Of a stretch of 64,000 nucleotides of DNA, positions 37,720 to 46,212 are shown piece after piece. The stretch's first letter is position 1; each line of letters begins with the position of its first letter. Below the pieces are notes generated by a model that was not told the origin of the DNA, made no database searches, and saw nothing but the letters and a program-made list of their open reading frames with translations. The DNA is from WLMZ01 sp038227995 (GTDB taxonomy: Bacteria; Actinomycetota; Acidimicrobiia; Acidimicrobiales; Ilumatobacteraceae). Made by a program: the position numbers and the translations under genes. The stretch spans positions 6,130 through 70,129 of the forward strand of contig JBBRPP010000030.1 of assembly GCA_038227995.1 (NCBI GenBank). Reading direction: 5' to 3'.

Positions 37720-40700
37720 CAGGTGAAGTAGCCGTCCACGTCGATGATGAAGCTCGTCTGCTGATTGCTGGTCAGGTCGAGCGCACCGCCGCTGGAGAGC
37801 TTCAACATGGCGCCGTTGGCGATGGCTTGCCCGCCGACGTAGTTGAGGCTCGAGGTGGATGGCTTGGTGCCCCCGGATGCATACGCGCTCATGAACCCGG
37901 CTGCGATCTCGTCCGCGGCGGTCAGGTTGATCGAGACACCGGAAGCTCCAGCAGGAACCACGGGCAACGGCGATGCCAGACCGGCGAGCTGCACGGTGCG
38001 TGTTGCGCCGCCGGCCAGCGGCCCGTCGGGCGTGTTGCGACTGTCGTAGGCGCGGGCGGTGGGCAACGCCACGAACAGTCCGGTGGTCGCGACGGGTGCC
38101 GTGGCATCGGTGATGTAGCCGGTGACGTCGACCACGATGTCGGACGGGTTGTTGGTGAACACACTGACGCCACCATCGCTGCCGAGGGGCACGATCACCG
38201 TGTTGGCTGCGTCGACGTGCGCGTTGTAGTTCACCGTCGATGCCAACGGCGATGTGCCGTCGGGCTCGGCTCGCAGGAATCCATCGACGACAGCATCCGT
38301 GGATGTCACGTTGAGGACGAGCGCGGACACGCCCGCCGTGGGAACCGACGCTGCCGCCGGAACGCTGACCGCTTCGCCGTTCGGGATGTGGGCGACCCAT
38401 CCGGCAGGAACCAGGTTCGCGGTTCGAGTGTCGAGCGTGCGGACCGGGTCGATCGGCACGAAACGTCCTGCGGCTGCGGTCGGCGTCGCACTCTTCGAGA
38501 AGTATCCGAGCACATCGACGATCAGGTTGCCGCCCGGGACGTCGTAGATCGAGATCTTGCCGGCGACTCCGACGGGCACGATCGCGAAGTTCGGTTTGGT
38601 CGCACCAGCGGCCGCGATGTTGAGCGTCGACGATGCTCCGTACGGACTCTGCAGGAATGGAACGGCCTGGATGAATCCGGCTGTCACGGCATCGGTCGCG
38701 GTGATGTTGACGGCCACAGCGGTTGCGTCAGGTGCGACTCCGGCAATCCCGGCCACGCCGACATCGAGGATGCCGAACGTCGCCCGCGTCGCCTGTGCCG
38801 GATCGGTGGCGCCGCGCGTGTCGACGATGCGGGTCGGTGTCAGCGGGTGGTAGGTCGACGTCGTGCCGGCTGGGGCAGGTGCCGTTGGCGGTGTCGGCAG
38901 CAGCACTTCGCCCGTGCCGTACTTGTTGTCGGCACCGTCGGGAGGCGACGCTGCACCGGCGAAGGCGCGATCGAAGACGAAGTGCTTGATGGCCGCAGCC
39001 AACGGTGCGCCGGGCAGCGCAACGTTCGCATCGAGCAACAGCGCGGCGGCGCCGGCAGCGGTCGGCGACGCGGCGGACGTGCCGTTGAAGCAGCCGGGGT
39101 CGTAGATCGTGCTCGCGACGCACGACGGTGCCGACACGTCAGGCTTGACCCTGCCGTCGTTGGTCGGTCCCTGCGACGAGTAGTAGGCGATCGCATCGGG
39201 GGTGTGGCTGCCGTTGGCAGGATCGATCGCGCCGACCGCAACAAGCGCGGGGTTGGCCGAATCGACCACGGGCTTGGCTGCCGAGAACGGGGCCTGCGAC
39301 CGACCGAGTTCGAGGTAGCCGGAGCCGAGGCCGACCTCGAGGATGTCGGGCGCTCCCACGGTTGGCGTGCCGGGCCTGCGCTTGATCCGGATGTAGGTGA
39401 TGCCCTTGGCGAAGCCGAAGGTGTTGTTCGGGCACACGATGTCGTCGGCGACTTCCAGCGGTGGCGCACCGGCCGCTTGATCGCTGTCGGCCGTCCCGAG
39501 GAACGTGAGATCGGTGGGGTTGAAGTTCTCGTCGTGGGCGAGGTCGGGGTTGCTGTTGGGTTCCCACGCCTCGACCGAGTAGTCGGTCGTCTGGCTGGGT
39601 GGCAGGTTCCAGTCACTCCAGCGCACACCGTCGAACGTCACGCAACTGCCGCTGACACGCAGATAGGTGTCGACGCCCGGACCGTTGTCGAAATCGACGT
39701 AGCCGTTGGTCGCGCTCAGGTTGGCGGGCACCGTGACGCGCAGGTATCCATCCGCGGCGTCGTTACCGGCCGAGTTGAACCACGTGATGCCCTTCGCCGC
39801 CGCTGAATCGACGACGCTGTCGAGCGGACCCGTTCCGTCACCGGCTCCGTCATATGCCGCGCCGAGCGAGCGTGTGACGATGTGTACACCGTTCTGGCCG
39901 AACCAGTTGATTGCCGTCTGAAGGTCGCTGACGGTGCCGGCCGAGGCGAGGTACAGCTCGGCCGCCGGCGCCATGTCCTTGACGATCTGGGCCACCGCGA
40001 CACCGTGCTCGAAGCCGTCCTCGTTGTTGACTCCGTCGTTGTTGGTGGGCGAGCACAGGTTCTGCACGTCCGTCGGCGCCGTCGATGAGTCCTGGCAGAA
40101 GCGATGGCTCGTGTCGGGCAACGGACCCTCTTCCGTCGTGTTCCACAGTCCGAGGTCGAAGTAGTCGATGATGCCGACCTTCACCGAACCATCGACTCCC
40201 GCCGCTTGCCACGCACTCGCGTTGGTGATGCTGACGTTCTGGCCGACGGTCGCGCCGAAGCCCGGGCCGACTTCTGGTCGCAGCCCCGCACGCGTGTTGC
40301 GGTCGGGCGACACCGTCGATGGACGGGTGACGAGTTGTGGAGCACGAACGAACGTGACGCCCTTCGCCAGAGCCACGGTGCCGACACGGGCGACCGGCAC
40401 TCGGGCCTGAACCACTTCGTCGGCGACATCACCGGTCACGGTTCCGCCCGCGGCGCGGATCGCCGCACTGACCGCATCGCTGTGCGCCGTCAGCACTTCG
40501 ATCGCGACGGTCGCGACGGCATCGAGCTGTGGCGAGCCGGTGTTCGTCGCCGCGGCCATCGCATCGAGCAGTCGCTGATCGGTGACCGGGTGAGCGGGGT
40601 CGGCGGGCGACGGTGGCACCGTCGCACCGACCTGCCGCGGGGCGGCATCGATCGACTGCGGCACAGAAACAGCCACCGACGTGGCCACGGCCGCGACCGC

Positions 40701-40727
40701 CAACGCCTTGCGCAACAAGGATTTCAT
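37719..40727 (-). CDS. Secreted S8 protease with three C-terminal surface repeats
   Basis: A 1002-residue exported protease heading the MoxR operon. A signal peptide (ALAVAAVATSVAVSVPQSIDA) precedes a propeptide region. The triad is Asp in VGIIDYFDLGLW, His in EDGFEHGVAVAQIV and Ser in FNGTSAASPTAAG; the Asp and His contexts are divergent from classical subtilisins. The last ~330 residues hold three copies of a ~110-residue module, each starting with a (D/L)xxR-(I/T/A)x-D(T/S)R pattern and ending VDVLGYF, VDVTGYI or VDGYFT. Such modules recur in large actinobacterial surface proteins. ATG 40727 follows GGGAG. Confidence 0.92.
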   Translation of the reverse strand: MKSLLRKALAVAAVATSVAVSVPQSIDAAPRQVGATVPPSPADPAHPVTDQRLLDAMAAATNTGSPQLDAVATVAIEVLTAHSDAVSAAIRAAGGTVTGDVADEVVQARVPVARVGTVALAKGVTFVRAPQLVTRPSTVSPDRNTRAGLRPEVGPGFGATVGQNVSITNASAWQAAGVDGSVKVGIIDYFDLGLWNTTEEGPLPDTSHRFCQDSSTAPTDVQNLCSPTNNDGVNNEDGFEHGVAVAQIVKDMAPAAELYLASAGTVSDLQTAINWFGQNGVHIVTRSLGAAYDGAGDGTGPLDSVVDSAAAKGITWFNSAGNDAADGYLRVTVPANLSATNGYVDFDNGPGVDTYLRVSGSCVTFDGVRWSDWNLPPSQTTDYSVEAWEPNSNPDLAHDENFNPTDLTFLGTADSDQAAGAPPLEVADDIVCPNNTFGFAKGITYIRIKRRPGTPTVGAPDILEVGLGSGYLELGRSQAPFSAAKPVVDSANPALVAVGAIDPANGSHTPDAIAYYSSQGPTNDGRVKPDVSAPSCVASTIYDPGCFNGTSAASPTAAGAAALLLDANVALPGAPLAAAIKHFVFDRAFAGAASPPDGADNKYGTGEVLLPTPPTAPAPAGTTSTYHPLTPTRIVDTRGATDPAQATRATFGILDVGVAGIAGVAPDATAVAVNITATDAVTAGFIQAVPFLQSPYGASSTLNIAAAGATKPNFAIVPVGVAGKISIYDVPGGNLIVDVLGYFSKSATPTAAAGRFVPIDPVRTLDTRTANLVPAGWVAHIPNGEAVSVPAAASVPTAGVSALVLNVTSTDAVVDGFLRAEPDGTSPLASTVNYNAHVDAANTVIVPLGSDGGVSVFTNNPSDIVVDVTGYITDATAPVATTGLFVALPTARAYDSRNTPDGPLAGGATRTVQLAGLASPLPVVPAGASGVSINLTAADEIAAGFMSAYASGGTKPSTSSLNYVGGQAIANGAMLKLSSGGALDLTSNQQTSFIIDVDGYFT

Positions 40728-40773
40728 GGTGACTCCCGTCCAATTCACGTCTGTCGACCGTGCCCGCCTGGCG

Positions 40774-41298
40774 TCACAGAGTAGCCCGGATCGCGCGCAG
40801 CGCACCGATGAGCCCGGCATCTGCGATCTCGAGTGCGTCGTCCCACGCGAACCAGCGCACATCGGGGCTCTCGTCTGGCGGCGGTGACGGATCGATGTCG
40901 TCGGCGTGCACCAGGTAGCGCAGATCGAGGTGAGTGTGACCACGCGGACCGGGGTGGACGTCGACGTGGATCAACTGTGGTCCGGCGCCTGAGAACGTCC
41001 CGACCAGCCCGGTCTCTTCCAGCGTCTCCCGCATCGCGGCATCCCACGGCGTCTCGCCGGCGTCGATGTGCCCACCGGGCTGCAGCCAGATGCCGAGGCG
41101 TTTGTGTTTGTGGAGCACGACACCACGGACGCCGACCACGATCGCCGACCCCGTCACGTGCACGGAATCAGCTGCTTCGGTGAACGGTTCGGCGAGTTGG
41201 TCGAACCGTTCGAGGAAGCTTTGCAGTGACTCGGCCTCGCGTTCGTCACATGGCGTGCGGGCGGCAACGGAGGCGCGCACGGTCTGGCGGAGATCCAC
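40774..41298 (-). CDS. NUDIX hydrolase
   Basis: A 174-residue NUDIX enzyme with the box GGHIDAGETPWDAAMRETLEETG and the preceding HKHKRLGIWLQPGGH that is common in ADP-ribose/8-oxo-dGTP-type members. GTG at 41298 is used; TTG at 41322 would add eight residues. It stands alone between the S8 operon and the response-regulator gene. Substrate is not identifiable. Confidence 0.88.
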   Translation of the reverse strand: MDLRQTVRASVAARTPCDEREAESLQSFLERFDQLAEPFTEAADSVHVTGSAIVVGVRGVVLHKHKRLGIWLQPGGHIDAGETPWDAAMRETLEETGLVGTFSGAGPQLIHVDVHPGPRGHTHLDLRYLVHADDIDPSPPPDESPDVRWFAWDDALEIADAGLIGALRAIRATL

Positions 41299-41486
41299 TC
41301 GGCCACCGTACTCACGGGCCAACTCAGGTGCTCGTCAAGGCTGTCTCATCGATTGCTCAATCCGACGTCACGATCATCGTCAAGAAACGTTCTTTAGGTG
41401 TGAGCGTTTCGCGCCGATACAAAAGCGTCCAACAGATCCGGCTCGACGGCCTGATCGGTTACCACGAAACGGCGGAACAACCTGCT

Positions 41487-42269
41487 ATGGCCGAACCCGA
41501 CGCACAACTCGCACCTCGAGTGCTCATCGCCGTCGGCGATGCACTCCTGCGGCGCGTGGCATCGACTGGCCTGCGCGACCGCGGCTTCTCCGTCAGCGCC
41601 ACCAACGAAGAATCAGCTGCTCTCGTCCTCGCTCGGTCGTTCCTGCCCGATGTGATCCTGGTCGACCTGATGCTGCACGGCCCGACCGGCGGGACGTTGT
41701 TCGATGCGTTGCGGGTCACGGCTGATTGCTACCTGGTCGGGCTGGCCCCACAGGACTCCGAAAGCGACCGGATCCGGGCGCTGCGGGCAGGTGCGGATGA
41801 TGCAGTATCACTGCCCATCTCGACCGAAGAACTCGCGGCACGGTGCCAGGCGCTGCTGCGCCGGCCCCGCCAGCTGCATGCGCGCTGGGATCCGATGGCA
41901 GCGTCGATGGTCCGCATCGGGCCACTCCAGGTCGACCTTGGCCGCAAGGAACTGCGAGTCCGCAGTCACGACGTGCCGGTCACCCGGATCGAGTTCGCAC
42001 TGTTCGAACAGCTGTGCCGCAAGCCGGCCGAGGTGTGCTCACGAGTGCACCTGCTCGAGCAGGTGTGGGGACCCAACTGGGTCGGCGACACGCACGTCGT
42101 CGATGTGCACCTGTCGAACCTGCGCCGAAAGCTGCAGCGCCACGCGCCAGAGTTGCGTTTCATCCACACGGTGCGTGGTATCGGCTTCCGCTTGAGCAAC
42201 GACCTGTTGCGCGCCGAGCGTGACCGTCGCGGTGACGATGTCGCCGCGGTCGGTGCTGCCATCGCCTGA
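41487..42269 (+). CDS. OmpR-type response regulator with degenerate receiver
   Basis: A 260-residue protein. The receiver domain (about 10-125) keeps the phospho-acceptor-like Asp in DVILVDLMLHGPTGG, but the conserved Thr/Ser strand reads YLVGLAPQ and the usual Lys-Pro turn reads SLPIS. The switch residues are therefore missing. The C-terminal OmpR/PhoB winged helix is normal: VTRIEFALFEQLC, HLLEQVWGPNW, VVDVHLSNLRRKL, IHTVRGIGFRL. No histidine kinase gene is adjacent. It is probably an orphan regulator working without phosphorylation. ATG 41487 is chosen because the receiver begins just after it. Confidence 0.88.
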   Translation: MAEPDAQLAPRVLIAVGDALLRRVASTGLRDRGFSVSATNEESAALVLARSFLPDVILVDLMLHGPTGGTLFDALRVTADCYLVGLAPQDSESDRIRALRAGADDAVSLPISTEELAARCQALLRRPRQLHARWDPMAASMVRIGPLQVDLGRKELRVRSHDVPVTRIEFALFEQLCRKPAEVCSRVHLLEQVWGPNWVGDTHVVDVHLSNLRRKLQRHAPELRFIHTVRGIGFRLSNDLLRAERDRRGDDVAAVGAAIA

Positions 42270-42290
42270 CGCGGTCACCCCGACGCGCGC

Positions 42291-43898
42291 TCACGAATAC
42301 ACCGCGGTGACCCACCACTGCTGATGCTCGACGACGGCCAACAGCGCCATCCCGCGCTCGGTGGTGAACTGGAACCGGACCAGTCGTCGATGATGTTGCG
42401 GGTCCCACCACCGCTCGTCGACCGGCCACGGACCAGCCCATGCGGTGATCGTCTCGGGTGCACGGCCCTGCATCGTCACGACATCGGGGACCGCGCTGAT
42501 CGCACCACGTCCGTCGACGCGCACGATTCGCCCCGTTGCATCGTGGACCTCGGCCGGCAGCGCTTGCGGAAGCACCGCGGCCGGCGACGGGGCGGGGATC
42601 TGCCCCGGCCACGGCACCTCGGTGACCGTCAGCCGTTCGGTCGGCTCGGTGATGTCGGCCAGGTCGACGGACACCCAGCGATATGAATCGCCCGCCAACC
42701 GGCCACCACGCCACGCGGGAACGAACACCTGATGCTCGCCGATCAAGCCCGCGACGCGCGCGACGGCACGCGCCGCCCACTCGTCGGCCTCGCTGCGTCC
42801 GCCCCAGAACCCGAGCTGATTGCCGTCATCGGAGCGGACTTCATCGGGCACCAGACGAAGCAGGACTACCCCGCTGCTGAGCCCACCCGGTTGCTGAACC
42901 CAACCATCGAGCTGCCACCGCACTCGTTCGATGATCGCGGCGACGCTGAGGCCGTTCGGGCGATACCAGAGGTGTTCGTTGCGTTCGCCGTTCTCGGTTT
43001 CGGCCACGACCACCAGCCGGGTGCAGACCTTGCCATCGGCAGCCAGCAATGCATGAAGTTCGTGGGCAAGTTGCTTGGCGGTGAACACCAGTGGATCGAC
43101 GAGGTGCACCGGGTCGTCGAACATGCGCGTCACCGAGATCTCCTCCGGAGGAGCAAAGGTTCCGGGTGGTCGATCGTCGCCGCCGCAGGCGATGCGATGG
43201 GCGAACGCACCGTCGGCTCCGAACCGGGCGAGCACATCGGGCGCCGGCAGCGCGGCGAGGCTGCCGAGCGAGCGCAGACCGAGCCGGTGGAGGAGGTCGA
43301 CGAAATCAGGGCTGACACCACCGATGTCACGCAGGGTCGACACCGGCAGCACCGCGAGGTGAGCGCGGGTCGATTCCGGGCCGGGAGCCACGACGGTTGG
43401 CTGGAACGGGACACGCGATGCGGAATCCTGGGCGGCGACGCCGGCGGTGAATCGACCATCGCCGATGCCGATGCCCAACCGCACCGCTGGGATGGCCGTC
43501 GTGATCAGCCCTGCGACCCGATGCGCCATCGCGAGTTCACCACCGAAGTACCGCGACGGGCCCCGGGCGAGGAAGGTCAGTAGACCCGGTTCGGTCGTCT
43601 CCAGCCGCGGCACCATCTCGGCCACGCTGCGCACTGCTGCTTCGAACTCGCGTCCATCGCGGGCGGGGTCGTGATCGATGATTCGCAGGTCTGGACAGAT
43701 TCGCTGTGCCTCACGCCGGCGATGACCTTGGCGCACACCGATCTCGGCCGCAGCGGGCGTCCGGGCGACGACCCGGTTGGCGTGCAACACCGCGGCGCAT
43801 TCATCGGGTGCTGCCCCTGCGGCAACGACCGACCAGTCAGGGCAGCGCACCACAACGAGTCGAGGCGGGACGAGACGAGGCGGGACGAGACGCGACAT
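42291..43898 (-). CDS. imuB: ImuB, inactive Y-family polymerase of the mutasome
   Basis: A 535-residue DinB-related protein. It starts with VVVRCPDWSVVAAG, where active Y-family enzymes have metal-binding acidic residues, so catalysis is unlikely. It keeps the palm, thumb (LPVSTLRDIGGVSPDFVDLLHRLGLRSL) and little-finger regions, and has a beta-clamp-binding motif QLGFWG at residues 361-366, matching the QLPLWG type of mycobacterial ImuB. A C-terminal region of about 150 residues should bind DnaE2 and ImuA'. It starts 3 bases after the imuA' stop. A 15-bp tandem duplication (43861-43890) doubles LVPPR at the N-terminus. Confidence 0.92.
   Translation of the reverse strand: MSRLVPPRLVPPRLVVVRCPDWSVVAAGAAPDECAAVLHANRVVARTPAAAEIGVRQGHRRREAQRICPDLRIIDHDPARDGREFEAAVRSVAEMVPRLETTEPGLLTFLARGPSRYFGGELAMAHRVAGLITTAIPAVRLGIGIGDGRFTAGVAAQDSASRVPFQPTVVAPGPESTRAHLAVLPVSTLRDIGGVSPDFVDLLHRLGLRSLGSLAALPAPDVLARFGADGAFAHRIACGGDDRPPGTFAPPEEISVTRMFDDPVHLVDPLVFTAKQLAHELHALLAADGKVCTRLVVVAETENGERNEHLWYRPNGLSVAAIIERVRWQLDGWVQQPGGLSSGVVLLRLVPDEVRSDDGNQLGFWGGRSEADEWAARAVARVAGLIGEHQVFVPAWRGGRLAGDSYRWVSVDLADITEPTERLTVTEVPWPGQIPAPSPAAVLPQALPAEVHDATGRIVRVDGRGAISAVPDVVTMQGRAPETITAWAGPWPVDERWWDPQHHRRLVRFQFTTERGMALLAVVEHQQWWVTAVYS
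43861..43890. repeat. 15-bp tandem duplication at the imuB 5' end
   Basis: Two perfect copies of CGAGGCGGGACGAGA, in frame, give a doubled LVPPR at residues 4-13 of ImuB. A degenerate third copy follows within the gene. Confidence 0.9.
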
Positions 43899-43901
43899 GG
43901 C

Positions 43902-44621
43902 TCACCCCGCGATCTGGAGTCCGCCCGCGATGCCGGCCGGTGCGATCTGGGCCGACACGATCGCTTCGATTCGCCCATTCGCGCCGGGGAGCCAGACATC
44001 GATCGCGCGAGCGCGTGGCATGCGTCGCCCGGATGCCGCGAGGGTGATGCGCCGCCGATGGAGACGGCCCGCGCCGTGGCCGAGTCCCTCCCATACGGCA
44101 CCTGTGCCCGTGAAGGCGAGATCGCAGATGAAAGGGCCGGGGTCGCCGATCACGACGAGCACTGCTCCCCTGGCCTGCACACGCGACTGCAACCGGCGCA
44201 TCGCGTTGGAGTTCAGCCGTGCAGCATCACGCAACATGACGAGATCGAACCCGTCGATGAGCGCCGACACCATGTTCGTCCACGACTTGGGATCCATGTC
44301 GACCGGGTCGGCAACCATGACGAGGCGCTCGAGCGCGATCCCCACTTCGTGTGCTGCGCGCAGGCCGAGCGCTGGGATGCCGACCGCCGCCAGCCACGAC
44401 CCGACGGATGTCGCCTCGGCGACCACAGCCATCGCCACCGACATCGCCGTCGCGCCGTGGCAGCCGACGACCGAGCCCCGCACCAGACCACCTTCGGGCA
44501 GCAACGGTTCCAGCACGTCGGCGACAGGGAGCACACGATCACGAGCGAACGCGACCGGCCCGATGCGCGGGGCCAGTTGAGTCAGACGCTCGCGCCGAGC
44601 CTGCAGTGAGCCACGCTCCAT
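43902..44621 (-). CDS. imuA': ImuA'-like RecA-fold mutasome protein
   Basis: A 239-residue protein with a RecA/SulA-like core: GSVVGCHGATAMSVAMAVVAEA occupies the Walker A position but lacks the GxxxxGK(T/S) pattern. The segments MVADPVDMDPKSWTNMVSALIDGFDLVMLRD and GAVLVVIGD form the following strands. This matches actinobacterial ImuA', which bridges ImuB and RecA. It is directly followed by imuB and preceded by a perfect LexA palindrome 13 bases before the ATG. Assignment rests on size, fold pattern and operon position. Confidence 0.85.
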   Translation of the reverse strand: MERGSLQARRERLTQLAPRIGPVAFARDRVLPVADVLEPLLPEGGLVRGSVVGCHGATAMSVAMAVVAEATSVGSWLAAVGIPALGLRAAHEVGIALERLVMVADPVDMDPKSWTNMVSALIDGFDLVMLRDAARLNSNAMRRLQSRVQARGAVLVVIGDPGPFICDLAFTGTGAVWEGLGHGAGRLHRRRITLAASGRRMPRARAIDVWLPGANGRIEAIVSAQIAPAGIAGGLQIAG

Positions 44622-44633
44622 CTCGACATCGTA

Positions 44634-44649
44634 GCGAACAGGTGTTCGC
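44634..44649. promoter_or_regulatory. Perfect LexA-type SOS box of imuA'-imuB
   Basis: GCGAACAGGTGTTCGC is a full 16-bp palindrome whose 14-bp core (44635-44648) matches CGAACRNRYGTTYG at every position. It lies in the 39-base gap between the cobalamin regulator and imuA', ending 13 bases before the imuA' ATG. Confidence 0.85.
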
Positions 44650-44660
44650 TTGTCGACCCG

Positions 44661-45497
44661 TCAGACGGACCATGTCTCCAGCAGCGCGGTGAAGTCATTC
44701 GCGTTGGAGACGTACATGTCGGCGCCCAGCGCTTGGGCATGCTTCGCTCCGGCGATGCCGACACCGCCGAGAACGAAACGCGTGCGCGGTGCGACGTCGC
44801 GCACGGCACAGATCGCCTCCATCGCGCTGCGCACACTGAGCGGCGTGCTGACCGACATCCCCACGGCCACGACATCGTCGCCACCTTCGGTGACGACGAG
44901 CGCGAAGCTGGACGCCGGCACGTCGACACCGATGTTCGACACTTCCCAGCCGTTCTGGCGAATCAGGTCGGCAGCCATCAGCAACGGCAGCCCGTGCTGC
45001 TCACCCGCGGGGGTTCCCAGGATGACGAGGCCACGCGTCCGGCCGCGACGAGCAAAACGTGGTCCCAGCCGACCCACGATCTGGGTGACGATCACACTCG
45101 CCCGGTGTTCGACCGCGACGTCGAGCGTTCCGCTCGCCCACGCTGCCCCGATCGAGTTCAGCGCCGGCGTCAACACATCGCTGTAGATGTCATCCAGCCG
45201 CGCGCCGGCCGCGAGCGCTGCCTCGACGACGCTCCACGACCCGCGGACATCGCCGGCGATCAGCCGTGCCTCCAATCGTTCGGCCCACGGGGCGCGTCGA
45301 TGAGCACCGCCGCCGACGGTCACGCCCTCCGAGCCGTCGTGCGCACGGAACGCATCGAAGTCAGCGCGCGAGATGCGCCATGTCCCGCCGACCTTGGTCG
45401 CACTGAGGAGACCGAGGCGGACGTAGCGATACACGGTCATGTAATGCACGCCGAGCACTTCGGCGGCTTCATGCAATGTCAGTTCGGCATCGTCCAA
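44661..45497 (-). CDS. CarH/LitR-like cobalamin-binding regulator
   Basis: A 278-residue protein. Residues 5-52 form an excisionase/MerR-type winged helix (LTLHEAAEVLGVHYMTVYRYVRLGLL). Residues about 70-150 form a helical cap and 155-275 a B12-binding Rossmann domain. The cap has Trp120-x9-Glu130-His131, the Wx9EH signature of adenosylcobalamin photoreceptors such as CarH, and His168 in GEQHG fits the lower cobalt ligand. It may therefore repress genes in the dark and release them in light. TTG at 45497 appears to be the start, with a GGGGGG stretch upstream. It lies just before the SOS-controlled imuA'B genes. Confidence 0.87.
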   Translation of the reverse strand: MDDAELTLHEAAEVLGVHYMTVYRYVRLGLLSATKVGGTWRISRADFDAFRAHDGSEGVTVGGGAHRRAPWAERLEARLIAGDVRGSWSVVEAALAAGARLDDIYSDVLTPALNSIGAAWASGTLDVAVEHRASVIVTQIVGRLGPRFARRGRTRGLVILGTPAGEQHGLPLLMAADLIRQNGWEVSNIGVDVPASSFALVVTEGGDDVVAVGMSVSTPLSVRSAMEAICAVRDVAPRTRFVLGGVGIAGAKHAQALGADMYVSNANDFTALLETWSV

Positions 45498-45650
45498 CTG
45501 GCCCCCCGGCTTGCATTGGTCTCCGCTGGTGATCGCCCGAGTCGAGGGAACCCCATTTCAGGAAGCTAGAACAGACCCTGCATCCGTGCGTGATCCTGTA
45601 CGAAATGTTCACCAGAAAGTGCCGCCGAATCGGCAAATTCCCCGTTCAGA

Positions 45651-46109
45651 TCACCCAGCGTGAGTGGCTTTCCACTTTGCGAGCGCCGCACGGCTTCGTT
45701 CGAGCAGCACCGGTGGGATCCGCTGCGCTGCAGCACTGAGGACCGGACCGGCGTCGCCGCCACCAACCGCGGCCGGGGCTGCTTCCTCGGCTGCCGGCTC
45801 GGCGAACACCGGCGGGACCATGCCCGGCTTCCAGTACTGGTAGAGATCGCGAACCACGTCGGCCAAGCCGTCGGCATTGAAGCCCTTGAGCAGATCGACG
45901 GTGATGACATTCATGTAGAGATGCACACCAGCGACCTGGCCGGTGCCGAACAGGCGCCGTGCCAACTCAGCTGACGGACGCTGACCGACGGCTTCGGCCA
46001 CCGATGAGAACTGTTCGTGCCCGGATCCCGTCAGATTGCGGTTGGCCTCGAACCGGACGAGTCCGGGAATGCTGCTCTTCTTCTCGATGACGCCGACGAG
46101 TTGACCCAT
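45651..46109 (-). CDS. NifU/Nfu N-terminal-domain-like protein
   Basis: A 152-residue protein. Residues 1-85 resemble the N-terminal domain of Nfu/NifU iron-sulfur scaffolds: FEANRNLTGSGHEQF, ELARRLFGTGQVAGVHLYMNVITVDLLKG. The C-terminal CxxC-bearing NifU domain is absent; an Ala/Pro-rich linker and a helix (PPVLLERSRAALAKWK) replace it. It therefore cannot hold a cluster the usual way. ATG at 46109 is chosen because it starts the recognisable domain. It is divergent from an acyl-CoA dehydrogenase. Confidence 0.75.
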   Translation of the reverse strand: MGQLVGVIEKKSSIPGLVRFEANRNLTGSGHEQFSSVAEAVGQRPSAELARRLFGTGQVAGVHLYMNVITVDLLKGFNADGLADVVRDLYQYWKPGMVPPVFAEPAAEEAAPAAVGGGDAGPVLSAAAQRIPPVLLERSRAALAKWKATHAG

Positions 46110-46212
46110 GGGCCGACACGTTACTGCCCGGCGCCCGGCGCGACCCATCTCACGACGCCCACATCGGCAGCACAGCTGCGGCCCCGATCGACGCCAGCAC
46201 TACGTTGACGCG

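Noticed and set aside
41226..41486. In-frame 5' extension of the response regulator
   Set aside because: It reads back through the NUDIX gene on the other strand and adds nothing receiver-like.
45566..45910. 114-codon minus-strand frame
   Set aside because: Ser/Arg-rich, mostly overlapping the NifU-like gene in another frame, with no ribosome binding site.
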